Shown one piece after another: positions 1 to 8,723 of a stretch of DNA of 64,000 nucleotides. The position numbers and the translations under genes are program-made. The stretch comes from Actinomadura oligospora ATCC 43269 (GTDB lineage Bacteria; Actinomycetota; Actinomycetes; Streptosporangiales; Streptosporangiaceae). The notes beneath the pieces were generated by a model. The model did not search any database. It worked only from the letters and a program-made list of their open reading frames with translations, and was not told the origin of the DNA. The stretch's first letter is position 1. The number at the start of each line of letters is the position of its first letter. The stretch lies in assembly GCF_000518265.1 (NCBI RefSeq), contig NZ_KI912411.1, positions 636,072 to 700,071 of the forward strand, read 5' to 3'.

Positions 1-501
1 TCCGACGAGCTCAAGGCGTCCGTCGGGTCGAACGCGCTGCGCGTCCGGCTGCGCGACCCGGCGCAGCGCGGGATCGCCGTCCGCGTGCTGGAACGCGAGC
101 TCGGCCCGGACGGCGAGATCACCGCCGACACGTCCCGCCGCGGCCACTCCCCCGGCGTGCAACCCCCCGGGCCACCGGGCGGACGAACCGCCGCTGGGCC
201 GTCCGACGCCGGGCACGATGGCACAAACAACGGCGGGCGCGAGGGCGGGCCGCACAACGGCGATCCGGCCGCGCTGTCGATGCGCGTGACCGACGGGGGC
301 GACGGCAAGGGCGTCGAGCGCGCCACGCGGGCGCTCGCCGAACTCACCCGCGAGGGCGTCGCGCTCGCGGACTTCACCTTCGAGCGGCCGAGCCTGGACG
401 AGGTGTTCCTCGCCCTCACCGGCCACCACGCCGAGACCCGCGGCAAGGCCGGGAGGAAGGGCCGCGCGGCGGACCCCCAGGGCGGACGGGACGGATCATG
501 A
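1..501 (+). CDS. ABC transporter ATP-binding protein, C-terminal part (DrrA-like)
   Basis: The reading frame is open from base 1, so this is the 3' end of a gene that starts left of the window. The last residues (a SLDEVFLALTGH motif) are typical of the C-terminal domain of DrrA-type drug-export ATPases; the Walker motifs are outside the window. A stretch of about 50 residues rich in Gly, Pro and Asn sits inside this C-terminal domain and looks like a lineage-specific insert. The stop overlaps the start of the next gene (ATGA), so the two are translationally coupled. The inferred role is ATP hydrolysis driving export of a hydrophobic product by the permease that follows. Confidence 0.8.
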   Translation, partial: SDELKASVGSNALRVRLRDPAQRGIAVRVLERELGPDGEITADTSRRGHSPGVQPPGPPGGRTAAGPSDAGHDGTNNGGREGGPHNGDPAALSMRVTDGGDGKGVERATRALAELTREGVALADFTFERPSLDEVFLALTGHHAETRGKAGRKGRAADPQGGRDGS

Positions 502-1364
502 GCGGACCCGGCACCGGCGGCGGGGGCTCCGTGCTCGCCCTCGACGGCGACGGACTCGACGCGGCCGTGCGCTCCGCGCTGCGCACCGGCGAGGAGCGTC
601 CGCCGCGCCCCGGCGCGTTCGCGATGTGCCTGATCTTCTGCCAGCGGGCGCTGTTCAAGATCCGGCGCGACCCGCAGCAGGTGTTCGACGCCGTGCTGTT
701 CCCGGTCATGGTGACCCTGGTGTTCACCTTCCTGTTCGGCGGGGCGATCGCCGGTTCGACCGACCTGTACCTGCAGTTCCTGCTGCCCGGCGTGGTGGTG
801 CTGACCGTCGTGATGATCAGCATGAACACCGGGGTCGCGCTGAACGTCGCGGTGTCGAGCGGCATCGACGACCGGTTCCGGTCCATGCCGATATGGCGGC
901 CCGCCATGCTGGTCGGCGAGCTGCTCAGCGACGTCGTCCGCTACCTCATGGCGTCGGTGGTCGCGGTGCTGCTCGGGCTGCTGCTCGGCTTCCGGCCGCA
1001 CGGCGGGCTCCTCGGCGTCGTGGCGGCGCTGGCGATGGTCCAGGTGTTCGCCTTCAGCCTGGCCTGGGTCTGGACGGCGCTCGGCCTGGTCGTCGACAAG
1101 CCGCAGACCATCATGACGCTGAGCGGGATCGGGGTCTTCCCGCTGCTGTTCGCCAGCAACATCTTCGTCTCCACGCACAGCATGCCCGGGTGGCTGCAGG
1201 CCGTCATCAACGTCAACCCGGTGACGCGCACGGTCACGGCCGTCCGGGGGCTGATGGCCGGGGACCCCACCGCGTGGCACATCACCACGGCGTTCGTGGC
1301 CGACGCCGTCCTGATCGCGATCTTCGGGCCGCTGACCGTCTACCTCTACAACCGCGAGCGCTGA
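498..1364 (+). CDS. ABC-2 type transporter permease (DrrB-like)
   Basis: A 288-residue membrane protein with about six hydrophobic segments after a cytoplasmic N-terminal stretch of roughly 65 residues. The sequence around residues 60-110 (DAVLFPVMVTLVFTFLFGG) and the late NPVTRTVTAVRGLM motif are characteristic of the DrrB/ABC-2 family. It starts by ATGA overlap with the ATPase gene. It most likely forms the membrane half of a two-gene exporter for the product of the neighbouring biosynthetic genes. Self-resistance is a plausible but unproven role. Confidence 0.85.
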   Translation: MSGPGTGGGGSVLALDGDGLDAAVRSALRTGEERPPRPGAFAMCLIFCQRALFKIRRDPQQVFDAVLFPVMVTLVFTFLFGGAIAGSTDLYLQFLLPGVVVLTVVMISMNTGVALNVAVSSGIDDRFRSMPIWRPAMLVGELLSDVVRYLMASVVAVLLGLLLGFRPHGGLLGVVAALAMVQVFAFSLAWVWTALGLVVDKPQTIMTLSGIGVFPLLFASNIFVSTHSMPGWLQAVINVNPVTRTVTAVRGLMAGDPTAWHITTAFVADAVLIAIFGPLTVYLYNRER

Positions 1365-1394
1365 GCCGGAACCCACCACACCAGGAGGAGCGCC

Positions 1395-1787
1395 ATGCCG
1401 CACGCCAACGAGCAGATCATCCACCGCTTCTTCGACGCCTACGTGAAGCGTGACATGGACGCGCTCCGCGAGGTCATGGCCGAGGACGTCAGCTGGAACT
1501 TCCCCGGGCACAGCCAGGTCAGCGGCGTCACCCGGGGCCTGCCCGACGTCATCGCGCTGTTCGACCGCATCTCGGAGTTCCAGATGCGGTCCGACACCCA
1601 CGTGACCGGCGTCAACGACGACTTCGTCGTCGAGGCCCAGCGCACCTACTGCGCCGCGCCGGGCAGCGACTTCGAGATGGAGTACGCCGTGCTGTGGCGG
1701 TTCGCCGACGGGAAGATCGTCAACGGCACGCACCTGTGCGCCGACCAGCACAGCGCCGACGCGTTCTTCGACGGGTCCGCGCGGTGA
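1395..1787 (+). CDS. SnoaL-like / nuclear transport factor 2 fold protein
   Basis: A 130-residue protein with the NTF2-like pattern: an N-terminal helix pair (residues 1-30, HRFFDAYVKRDMDAL), then EDVSWNFPG, and late beta strands ending in DGKIVNGTHLCADQHSADAFF. SnoaL-like proteins act as cyclases, isomerases or hydrolases, or merely bind ligands, so no reaction can be assigned. A strong AGGAGG ribosome site lies 7 bases before the ATG. The stop overlaps the GTG of the next gene (GTGA). It is co-transcribed with the exporter genes. Confidence 0.8.
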   Translation: MPHANEQIIHRFFDAYVKRDMDALREVMAEDVSWNFPGHSQVSGVTRGLPDVIALFDRISEFQMRSDTHVTGVNDDFVVEAQRTYCAAPGSDFEMEYAVLWRFADGKIVNGTHLCADQHSADAFFDGSAR

Positions 1788-2602
1788 CGCCGCCGGAGGC
1801 CGGGCCCGGGGTCGCCGAGGCGGCCCGGGAGCCGGAGCGGGCGAGCGTCGCCCGGGTCTACGACTTCTACCTGGGCGGCGACCACAACCTGCCGGTCGAC
1901 CGCGAGTTCGCCCGGCAGATGATGCTGCGCGTCCCGGAGGCCCCGGAGGTCGCCCGGCTGAACCGGGCGTTCCTGCGGCGCGCGGTGCGGGACTGCGCCC
2001 GCGCCGGGATCCGCCAGTACCTCGACATCGGCTCGGGCATCCCGACGGTCGGGAACGTGCACGAGGTCGTCGCCGAGGTCCGCGCGGACGGCCGGGTGGT
2101 GTACGCCGACCACGATCCGACGGCGGTGTCGTACGGACGGGAGATCCTCGCCGGGCGGGACGCGGCGTCCATGGTGCTCGGCGACCTGCGCGACCCGGAC
2201 GGCCTGCTCGCCGACCCCGAGGTGCGGCGGCTCATCGACTGGGACGAGCCGGTCGCCGTGCTGATGCTCGGCGTCCTGCACTACGTGCCCGACTCGGGCC
2301 GTCCGCGGGGGCTGGTCGACCGGTACACCTCGCCGATGGCGCCGGGCAGCGCCCTGGTGCTGTCGCACGGCACCGAGGACGCGCTGCCCGAGCACGTCCG
2401 GTCGATGACGGACCTGTCGAAGAAGCGGCAGAGCGAGGCGTTCATGCGCTCGCGGGCCGAGGTGGCGGCGTTCCTGGACGGCCTCGACGTCCTCGATCCG
2501 GGCGTGGTGTTCCTGCCCGAGTGGCGTCCGGACGCCGGGGACGAGGCGGGCTCGCCGAAGGCGCGGGTCATGGCCTACGGCGGCGTCGGCCGCAAACCCT
2601 GA
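1784..2602 (+). CDS. SAM-dependent methyltransferase, SAV2177/DUF574 family
   Basis: A 272-residue protein starting at the GTG that overlaps the preceding stop. The early motif RVYDFYLGGDHNLPVD (about residues 22-37), followed by QYLDIGSGIPT and VVYADHDPTAV, is diagnostic of the SAV2177-type Rossmann methyltransferases that are abundant in actinomycetes. The family is widespread near secondary-metabolite genes, but few members have known substrates. It is the last gene of the DrrAB-SnoaL operon and ends at a strong hairpin. Confidence 0.88.
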   Translation: MTPPEAGPGVAEAAREPERASVARVYDFYLGGDHNLPVDREFARQMMLRVPEAPEVARLNRAFLRRAVRDCARAGIRQYLDIGSGIPTVGNVHEVVAEVRADGRVVYADHDPTAVSYGREILAGRDAASMVLGDLRDPDGLLADPEVRRLIDWDEPVAVLMLGVLHYVPDSGRPRGLVDRYTSPMAPGSALVLSHGTEDALPEHVRSMTDLSKKRQSEAFMRSRAEVAAFLDGLDVLDPGVVFLPEWRPDAGDEAGSPKARVMAYGGVGRKP

Positions 2603-2604
2603 TC

Positions 2605-2649
2605 GTCGCCGGCCCCGCCCCTTCCTGATCCAGGGGCGGGGCCGGCGAC
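2605..2649. terminator. Bidirectional hairpin terminator
   Basis: A perfect 17-bp stem (2605-2621 with 2633-2649) and an 11-nt loop lie between two convergent methyltransferase genes. There is no U-tract, as is usual for high-GC actinomycete terminators. Confidence 0.8.
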
Positions 2650-2690
2650 TCCCCCTGCGCCGGTGGCGCGGGCGGCGAGGCGGGCGTGGG

Positions 2691-3569
2691 TCAGGCGGGC
2701 TTGGTCCCGCAGGCGAGGAGGATCTCGCCGGTCGGACGGACCGGGCCCTCCGGGAACGCCTCGGTGAACACCCGGACGGCGTCCTCGTCCATGGCCTTCC
2801 GCGTCTCGGGCGGCAGCGCCGCGAAGAGCTTGAGGAACGGCCCGGCCGTCTCGGTGAACAGGTCCCACGCGGAGGCCGCGTCGGGGGCCTCGAAGATGGG
2901 CGCCTCGAACACCTCGGTGCGGATGCGGGTGAACCCGGCGTCCGCGAGCAGGCCGGTCAGCTCGTCCAGCGACGACAGCGACACCGGGCCGGGGCCCGCC
3001 TCCGGATCCACGGCGGGCAGCGGGACGTGGCGGGAGACGATGCCGTTGGTCAGCCGGAACGGCACGCAGCGTTCGGCCGCGCCGAGCGTCATCACGACGA
3101 ACCGTCCGCCGGGACGGAGCGCGGCGTGGACGGCGCGGACGGCGGCGGGACGGTCCGGCATGTACTGGAGCCCGGCGCGGCAGGTCGCCAGGTCGTGGCC
3201 GCCGTCCGGGACGCCGAGCGCGCCCTCGTCCGGAACGGTCCGGAACTCGACGTTGGTGACGCCCTCCTCAGCCGCGACGGCGGTCGCCTCGGCGACCATC
3301 TCGGGGCTGAGGTCGAGGCCGAGGACGTGCCCGCCGGGGGCGACGCGCGCGGCGAGGGCGAGCGCGGGGTTGCCGACGCCGGAGGCGAGGTCGAGGGCGC
3401 GTTCACCGGGACGCGGCGCGGCGAGCCGCAGCATGCCCTCGGTGATGGCGCGGCCGGGACCGGTGAAGGCGCCCCGGTGCCGCCGCCAGGCCGCCGAGCA
3501 GAGCGCCCACTCCTCCCGCTGCCGGTCCCGCTCGGTCTGTGCCGCGGTGCGCTGGTCCGCCGTGGTCAT
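2691..3569 (-). CDS. SAM-dependent methyltransferase (UbiE-like), paralogue 1
   Basis: A 292-residue class I methyltransferase. SAM motif I is ALDLASGVGNPAL (about residues 58-70), followed by VLGLDLSPEMV and the post-motif FVVMTLG strand. The C-terminal block FPEGPVRPTGEILLACGTKP is nearly duplicated in the protein encoded at 10503-11387, so the two are paralogues. The ATG has a GAGGAG ribosome site. The gene faces the preceding operon and starts 24 bases from one of the shared palindromic operators (3593-3614). Substrate unknown. Confidence 0.88.
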   Translation of the reverse strand: MTTADQRTAAQTERDRQREEWALCSAAWRRHRGAFTGPGRAITEGMLRLAAPRPGERALDLASGVGNPALALAARVAPGGHVLGLDLSPEMVAEATAVAAEEGVTNVEFRTVPDEGALGVPDGGHDLATCRAGLQYMPDRPAAVRAVHAALRPGGRFVVMTLGAAERCVPFRLTNGIVSRHVPLPAVDPEAGPGPVSLSSLDELTGLLADAGFTRIRTEVFEAPIFEAPDAASAWDLFTETAGPFLKLFAALPPETRKAMDEDAVRVFTEAFPEGPVRPTGEILLACGTKPA

Positions 3570-3592
3570 GGCCGCTCCTCAGGTACGCAGGA

Positions 3593-3614
3593 TCGCTATA
3601 AAATAATGTAGCGA
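3593..3614. promoter_or_regulatory. Shared cluster operator, site A
   Basis: A perfect inverted repeat TCGCTA-N10-TAGCGA with an A/T-only spacer except for one G, lying 24 bases upstream of the methyltransferase start at 3569. It matches the 6-10-6 pattern repeated throughout the cluster. Confidence 0.75.
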
Positions 3615-3655
3615 ACAAGGGAAGTAATGCGCTTGTGCTGGGCTTCAGGTCGCCA

Positions 3656-3677
3656 AGACTAGTTATTTTTGAAGCTG
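3656..3677. promoter_or_regulatory. Shared cluster operator, weak site I
   Basis: AGACTA-N10-AAGCTG with a T-rich spacer, 58 bases upstream of the P450 start. The half-sites match the consensus at only about 4 and 3 of 6 positions. The call relies on the conserved spacing and on its position before the P450-glycosyltransferase operon. Confidence 0.4.
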
Positions 3678-3734
3678 TTGGATAGTCTGCGGATGTCGTG
3701 ATCCCTCGATCTGGCGACGACGGGAGTGCCGCTG

Positions 3735-4970
3735 GTGAGCACCGTGGACGAACCGGCCACCCTCAACGGGCGGGCCGAGCAGGTCTTCTTCACCCTCCTC
3801 GAGAACCCGCCCGGCAGCGACCCGGCCGAGCACTACCGCTGGCTGCACGAGCACGCCCCCGTGTTCACCACGGGCAACGGCATGACGGTGCTGTCCCGCT
3901 TCGCCGACGTGGACGCCGTGCTCCGGCACCGCGACCTCGGCCGCGGCGAGGAGTCCGTGCAGCACCTCACCGACCTGCCCGCCGACCTGCTCGAGCCGGT
4001 GATGGCGAGGTGGAAGCGGACCATGGTGTTCGCCAACCCGCCGCTGCACACCCGCATGCGGCGTCCGGTCGCGAACGCGTTCACGCCGTTCCATGTGGAG
4101 CGGCTGCGCCCGGTGGTGCACGACCACGCGCACCGGCTGCTCGACCGGCTCGCAGACGAGCCGGGCGGCAACTTCGTCCGGCGGGTGAGCTCGCCGCTCG
4201 GCGCGGCGGTCATCGGCGAGATGCTCGGCGTCCCGGAGCCGGACCGGGGCGAGCTGGCCCGCCTGTCGCCGGAGTCGATGCGGGTGTTCGACCCGCTCAC
4301 CGCCGTCGAGGACCTGCCCGCCGCCGCGTCCGCCGAGATCCGCATGGCCGACTACTTCGCGGAGCTGCTGCGCGAGCGGTCCCGCGAGCCGCGCGACGAC
4401 GTGCTGTCACGGCTCGCGCGGGCCGCCGCCGAGGGCGAGCTGGAGGAGATCGAGGTCGTCGCGGCGTCGGCGAACCTGATGAACGCCGGCACCGACACCG
4501 CGGTCAACCTGATGAGCAACAGCCTGGGCATCCTGCTGGAGCATCCGGACCAGCTCGCCGTGCTCCGCCGCGAACCGGGCCTCGCGCCGCGCGCCGTCGA
4601 GGAGATGGCACGGCTCGACCCGCCGCTGAACCTGAACCCGCGCACGGTGCTGCGCCCCACCCGGGCCGCCGGGCTCGACCTCGTGCCCGGGCAGATCCTC
4701 ATCGGGATCCAGGGCGCGGCGAACCGCGACCCGGCCCGCTTCACCGATCCGGACCGGGTGGACGTGACGCGCGACGAGGGGCCCTCGCTGTCGTTCGGCG
4801 GCGGCATCCACTTCTGCATGGGCGCGCACCTCGGGCGGCTCATCGTCGGCGAGCTGCTGACGTGCCTGGTCACCCACTTCTCGGCGGTGGAACCGGCCGG
4901 GCCCGCCGAGCGGCGCCGCGGCCACAATCTGCGGGGGTACACCGACCTGCCGGTCACGCTGCGCCGGTAG
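3735..4970 (+). CDS. Cytochrome P450 monooxygenase
   Basis: A 411-residue bacterial class I P450. Visible motifs are the I-helix NAGTDTAVN, the K-helix EMAR (ExxR), and the heme loop FGGGIHFCMG with the axial Cys at about residue 361. The heme Cys is present, so this is a catalytic P450 and not a DesVIII-type auxiliary protein, although it directly precedes a glycosyltransferase. The chosen GTG has CGGGAG 8 bases upstream; an in-frame GTG lies 9 bases earlier. It probably hydroxylates or couples a cluster intermediate. The first gene of a four-gene operon. Confidence 0.9.
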   Translation: MSTVDEPATLNGRAEQVFFTLLENPPGSDPAEHYRWLHEHAPVFTTGNGMTVLSRFADVDAVLRHRDLGRGEESVQHLTDLPADLLEPVMARWKRTMVFANPPLHTRMRRPVANAFTPFHVERLRPVVHDHAHRLLDRLADEPGGNFVRRVSSPLGAAVIGEMLGVPEPDRGELARLSPESMRVFDPLTAVEDLPAAASAEIRMADYFAELLRERSREPRDDVLSRLARAAAEGELEEIEVVAASANLMNAGTDTAVNLMSNSLGILLEHPDQLAVLRREPGLAPRAVEEMARLDPPLNLNPRTVLRPTRAAGLDLVPGQILIGIQGAANRDPARFTDPDRVDVTRDEGPSLSFGGGIHFCMGAHLGRLIVGELLTCLVTHFSAVEPAGPAERRRGHNLRGYTDLPVTLRR

Positions 4971-4989
4971 GGGCCGAGGAGGACGACGG

Positions 4990-6141
4990 ATGCGAACGCT
5001 GTTCCTCTCCACGCCGCTGGAGAGCCACCTGTACCCGATGGTCCCGCTCGCCTGGGCGCTGCGCGCCGCGGGGCACGAGGTGGTCGTCGGCACGACCGGC
5101 CCGGCGCTGTCGGTGGCCGGGGCGGGCCTGGACGTCATCGACTTCGATCCGGAGGGCCGGCGGCCGTCGGTCGCGAACCTCAACGCGACCCGGCCCGACC
5201 TGGTCCGCAAGTGCGCGACGAAGGTCGCCGACGGCCGTCCGCTGCTGGTCGAGGCGACCCGCGCGTACGCCGACGACATGATCGCCGCCGCGCGGCTGTG
5301 GCGGCCCGACCTGGTCGTCCACTCGCAGCTTCAGGGCGGGGGGCCGCTCGCGGCGGCGGCCGTGGGCGTGCCGTCGGTGGAGCACGCGACGAGCCTGCTG
5401 CGCACGGACGACTTCTACGAGCGACTGCCGGACCTGCTGCCCGGGGTGTTCGCCGCCCACGGCATCGGCGGGCTGCCCGACCGGCGCGGCTGGATCGACG
5501 TCGCGCCGCCGAGCATGGCCGAGCGGCGGCCCGGCACCTGGTCGATGCGGTACGTCCCGTACAACGGCGGTGGCAGGCTGCCCACGGAACTCGCGCGGCG
5601 GCCGGGCGGGCGGCGCGTCGCGGTCACGGTCGGCACCGGGGTGATGGCCCCGAACGCCGACCGGCTGCTGGGCCGGGTGCTGAAGGTCGCCGAGGAGTCG
5701 GACGCCGAGTTCGTGCTGCTGCTCGGCGCGGGCGCCGATGCCGACGCCGAGGTCCGGCGCAGGCTCGGCGATCCGCCGCCGAACGTGCGGGCCGTCCGGG
5801 AGTGGGTGCCGCTCCGCGCGTTGCTCGACACCTGCGACGCGCTCGTCCACCACGGTGGCGCGGGCTCGACGCTGGCCGCGCTGGACGCCGGGGTCGCGCA
5901 GGTGGTGATCCCGTCGGGCGCGCCGAACTACATCCAGGCCGCGTCCGTGCGGGACCGCGGCGTCGGCCTGACCGCCGACGTGGACGACCTGGACGCGCCG
6001 CTCGTCGAGCGCGCCCTCACGGACGCCCGGCTGCTCGCCGCGGTGCGGGAGGTGAGGGCGGAGATGGCCGCCCTGCCGTCCCCCGCCGACACGGTGGCGC
6101 GGCTCACCGACCTCGCCGACCCCCTCGGTCGCGCGGGATGA
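4990..6141 (+). CDS. Glycosyltransferase, GT1 / UDP-glucuronosyltransferase-like fold
   Basis: A 383-residue GT-B protein. The N-terminal LFLSTPLESHLYPMVPLAWALRAAGHEV is the acceptor-domain start. The C-terminal donor motif HHGGAGSTLAALDAGVAQVVIPSGAP (from about residue 287) is the PSPG-like nucleotide-sugar site seen in macrolide and anthracycline glycosyltransferases. AGGAGG lies before the ATG, 19 bases after the P450 stop. It probably attaches a sugar to the pathway product. The only sugar-activation gene nearby is the nucleotidyltransferase at 13321-14088. Confidence 0.88.
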   Translation: MRTLFLSTPLESHLYPMVPLAWALRAAGHEVVVGTTGPALSVAGAGLDVIDFDPEGRRPSVANLNATRPDLVRKCATKVADGRPLLVEATRAYADDMIAAARLWRPDLVVHSQLQGGGPLAAAAVGVPSVEHATSLLRTDDFYERLPDLLPGVFAAHGIGGLPDRRGWIDVAPPSMAERRPGTWSMRYVPYNGGGRLPTELARRPGGRRVAVTVGTGVMAPNADRLLGRVLKVAEESDAEFVLLLGAGADADAEVRRRLGDPPPNVRAVREWVPLRALLDTCDALVHHGGAGSTLAALDAGVAQVVIPSGAPNYIQAASVRDRGVGLTADVDDLDAPLVERALTDARLLAAVREVRAEMAALPSPADTVARLTDLADPLGRAG

Positions 6142-6235
6142 GCGGGGCGGCGTCCCCGGTGCCGTGCGTCCGGGGCGGTCGGCGGCCCGGTGACGAACCT
6201 GCAAGGTGACGAGCGCGGAAGCGGCGGGAGCGGAC

Positions 6236-7435
6236 ATGAGCCTAGACGCGGTACCGGCGGGACTCGCCGGGCACGTCCCCGATCTCGCCGGCACGGACGC
6301 GGCCCGCGTTCCCGGCAGGCCGGAAACGGCTGCGGACGCGGTGCACGCGGCGTTGTTCCACGGGGCCGCGCTCGTCCGGGACCGGGTCTCCGTCGAGATC
6401 AACGGGCATCGGTACGCGGTGTCGCCCGTCTCGGCGGGTTTCCTGGCGCTCGGCGTGGAGGCGTTCCCGCGCGCGCGTGACGTCGCCGCCGCGGCCCTCC
6501 GGATGGGACGGCCCGTCGCACTGATCGGCGAGCTGGCCGGTACGGCGCTCGCCCTGGCGGGCGTCGCGGGCAGCACCTGGATCCACAGTCCGGAGCCGAG
6601 CGAGGCGCATTTCCTGCTGCCCGCCCGGTTCGTCCGGGATCGGGCGTGGTTGCTGCGGCGGCGGCTGTCGTGCGCGCACACCCGTCCGGACGGGCCGCCG
6701 CAGCGGCTCACGGCCGTCGGCGTCGGGCCGCGTCCGTTCTCGTCCCCGGCCGAGCTGCGCGCGCTGGTCGGACGGGCCGAGGCGGTGGTCGCCACCGACT
6801 GGACGTACCTGCACACGCTGCCGCGCCTGCTCGGGACGCCGTCGCCGCCGCCGGGGCCCCGGCACCGGTCCGTCCCGTACGACAGCGCCGACTACGACGC
6901 GACGATCAGGCAGGTCAGCACGGCCCTGAACGAGCTCCAGGACGAGGGCGCGCGGGACGTGGCGCTGCTGGTCGAGGGCAACCCGGACACCTACGACATC
7001 CTGGACGGTGTCTGCCTGGACCGGCGGCGGCTCGACGTGCGGCCCGGCGTCCCGATCGCGCTGGTCGCGGCGGGCGAGGCGGGCGCGCCCGCGGCCCCCG
7101 CCCGGATCGCCTACCTGTCGGGACTGCCGCACCGGCACGGCCAGACGCGGCGACAGCTCCGGGACGAGCTGGAGCTGTACGTGCGGGCCGGGATAACGTG
7201 CGTGCTCGTGGAGATGACCTATGGCGACCTGGACCTGGCCGTCCAGGTCGCGCGCCGTTCGCCGACGCCGAGGACGCTCGTGCTGCTCAGCGACGCCTAC
7301 ACGCCGGACGCCCGGCGGCTCGTCACGACGAGCCGGTCCGCGGCCGGAACGCGGACGATGCTGGAGCGGGCGCGCGGCACGCTCAGCACCCTGGCGATCT
7401 TCGACGGCCCCGGCGGCCTGACCGGGCGTCCGTGA
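6236..7435 (+). CDS. Tetrapyrrole-methylase-fold protein with novel N-terminal domain
   Basis: A 399-residue protein. From about residue 155 it resembles the precorrin/tetrapyrrole methylase fold: RLTAVGVGP, AEAVVATDWTYLHTLP, then DVALLVEGNPDTYDILDG (the GDP-like SAM loop) and a late CVLVEMTYGDLDLAVQ. The first 150 residues match nothing I recognise. No cobalamin genes are nearby, so a corrinoid role is unlikely. Non-tetrapyrrole members of this fold include the borosin peptide N-methyltransferases and diphthamide synthase. The ATG was chosen for its GGGAG site; an in-frame GTG lies 30 bases upstream. The stop overlaps the Nif3-like start. Confidence 0.6.
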   Translation: MSLDAVPAGLAGHVPDLAGTDAARVPGRPETAADAVHAALFHGAALVRDRVSVEINGHRYAVSPVSAGFLALGVEAFPRARDVAAAALRMGRPVALIGELAGTALALAGVAGSTWIHSPEPSEAHFLLPARFVRDRAWLLRRRLSCAHTRPDGPPQRLTAVGVGPRPFSSPAELRALVGRAEAVVATDWTYLHTLPRLLGTPSPPPGPRHRSVPYDSADYDATIRQVSTALNELQDEGARDVALLVEGNPDTYDILDGVCLDRRRLDVRPGVPIALVAAGEAGAPAAPARIAYLSGLPHRHGQTRRQLRDELELYVRAGITCVLVEMTYGDLDLAVQVARRSPTPRTLVLLSDAYTPDARRLVTTSRSAAGTRTMLERARGTLSTLAIFDGPGGLTGRP

Positions 7436-8451
7436 CGCGCGTCGCGGACGTCACCGCGCTGCTGGAGGCGGATTCTCCAGGCGTCGGGCTGGTCTGCGGG
7501 GAAGGCGACGCTCCCGTCCGGCACGTCCTGCTCGCGGTGGACGCCGTCCCCGCGACGGGCGCCGAGGCCGGGCGGCTGGACGCCGACATGCTGGTCACGC
7601 TCGGCGGCACGGTCACGGCGGAGCTCGGCTACCGGCTGGGGGCGGCGGGCACCGCGCTGTGCGTCGTCCCGTCCACCGATCGGGACGAGTGCTCGGAGGC
7701 GGTCGCCGGGCGGCTCGGGGTGGTGGACGCGGCCCCGCTGACCCCGAGGGACGAGGCGCTCGACACGGTCGTCGCGTTCGTCCCGAAGCCGGACGTGGAG
7801 CGGGTGATCGACGCGCTCGCGGAAGCTGGCGCGGGCGCGATCGGTGACTACGCCCGGTGCGTCTGGACGGCCGAGGGCGTCGGGTCGTTCGTCCCGCTGG
7901 ACGGGGCGCGGCCGGTGATCGGCGCGGTCGGCGAGGTCGAGTCCGTGGCCGAGACCCGCGTCGAGATGGTGCTGCCCCGCGCGCGGCGCGCCGAGGTCGC
8001 GGCGGCGCTGCTCCGCGCGCATCCGTACGAGGAACCTGCGTTCTACCTGTGCGAACTCGCGGCACGTCCCGGGCGGGACGGGCTCGGGCGGGTGGGCGAC
8101 CTGGCGAGCCCGGTGCCCCTGTCCCGTTTCGCTGCTCAGGTCGCTAGGCGGCTGGGGGGACGGCCGGGCGGCGTCCGGGTGGCCGGTGATCCGGACCGTC
8201 CGGTGCAGCGGGTCGCGGTGGTGGCCGAAGCCGCGGCTGCGGGAGATCTCCTGCGCCTCACGGCGGACGCGGACGTGCTCGTCACCGACGAGCTGCCCGC
8301 GAGCGTGGTGGGCGCGGGCCCGGCCGTGGTGTGCGCGGGGACGTGGGCGACCCGCCGTCCCCGGCTCGACGCGGTCGCCGCGCGGCTGGGGCCGCTCGTC
8401 CGGGTGACGGTGTCGGACGTCGTGACCGATCCCTGGTCACTGCACGTCTGA
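7432..8451 (+). CDS. Nif3/DUF34-like dinuclear metal protein
   Basis: A 339-residue protein with the C-terminal HPYEEPAFYLCEL motif of the Nif3/YqfO family and an internal domain (VVAFVPKPDVERVIDALAEAGAGAIGDY) corresponding to the YqfO insertion domain. Some canonical metal-binding His residues of Nif3 are not obvious at the N-terminus, which has VTLGGTV where HHP is expected, so metal binding may be altered. The start overlaps the preceding stop (GTGA), implying a functional link to the methylase-fold protein. Family function is poorly defined; a biosynthetic role here is inferred from context. Confidence 0.7.
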   Translation: MTRVADVTALLEADSPGVGLVCGEGDAPVRHVLLAVDAVPATGAEAGRLDADMLVTLGGTVTAELGYRLGAAGTALCVVPSTDRDECSEAVAGRLGVVDAAPLTPRDEALDTVVAFVPKPDVERVIDALAEAGAGAIGDYARCVWTAEGVGSFVPLDGARPVIGAVGEVESVAETRVEMVLPRARRAEVAAALLRAHPYEEPAFYLCELAARPGRDGLGRVGDLASPVPLSRFAAQVARRLGGRPGGVRVAGDPDRPVQRVAVVAEAAAAGDLLRLTADADVLVTDELPASVVGAGPAVVCAGTWATRRPRLDAVAARLGPLVRVTVSDVVTDPWSLHV

Positions 8452-8455
8452 GTTG

Positions 8456-8722
8456 TCAGCCGCCCGCGAGCGGCGGGACGATCACGACGACGCTGTCGGC
8501 GCCGATCTCGGCCGCGGCGCGGTCGGCGCGGGCGACGGGGTCGTCGTCCACGTAGACGTTGAAGTAGGCGAGCGGCTCGCCGTCGTCGCCGAGCAGGCGG
8601 CGGCGGTGCGCCGGATGGGCGAGGGCGAACCCCTTCAGCACCTCGGTGAGCGGGCCGTCCGGGACGTCGAACTCGGTCTGCGTCCCGTGGGTCCATCCGG
8701 CGGGCAGCAGGATCTTGGCCAT
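8456..8722 (-). CDS. MoaD/ThiS-like sulfur-carrier protein
   Basis: An 88-residue beta-grasp protein ending in VVIVPPLAGG. The C-terminal Gly-Gly is the adenylation and thiocarboxylation site of ThiS/MoaD carriers. The sequence has the expected FNVYVDDDPV central strand. It follows the FGE-like gene by one base (TGAGATG) with a GGAGG ribosome site. With a SufS-type cysteine desulfurase in the same locus, it is well placed to deliver sulfur to a metabolite, as QbsE or CysO-like carriers do. No E1-like activating enzyme is visible in this window; a general MoeZ may serve. Confidence 0.82.
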   Translation of the reverse strand: MAKILLPAGWTHGTQTEFDVPDGPLTEVLKGFALAHPAHRRRLLGDDGEPLAYFNVYVDDDPVARADRAAAEIGADSVVVIVPPLAGG

Positions 8723-8723
8723 C

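Noticed and set aside
3735..6141. DesVIII/DesVII-type auxiliary P450 and glycosyltransferase pair
   Set aside because: The P450 keeps its heme cysteine and other catalytic motifs, so it is an enzyme and not a glycosyltransferase activator.
6236..8451. Cobalamin biosynthesis genes
   Set aside because: Only a methylase-like fold is present, with no other cob genes and an unrelated N-terminal domain.
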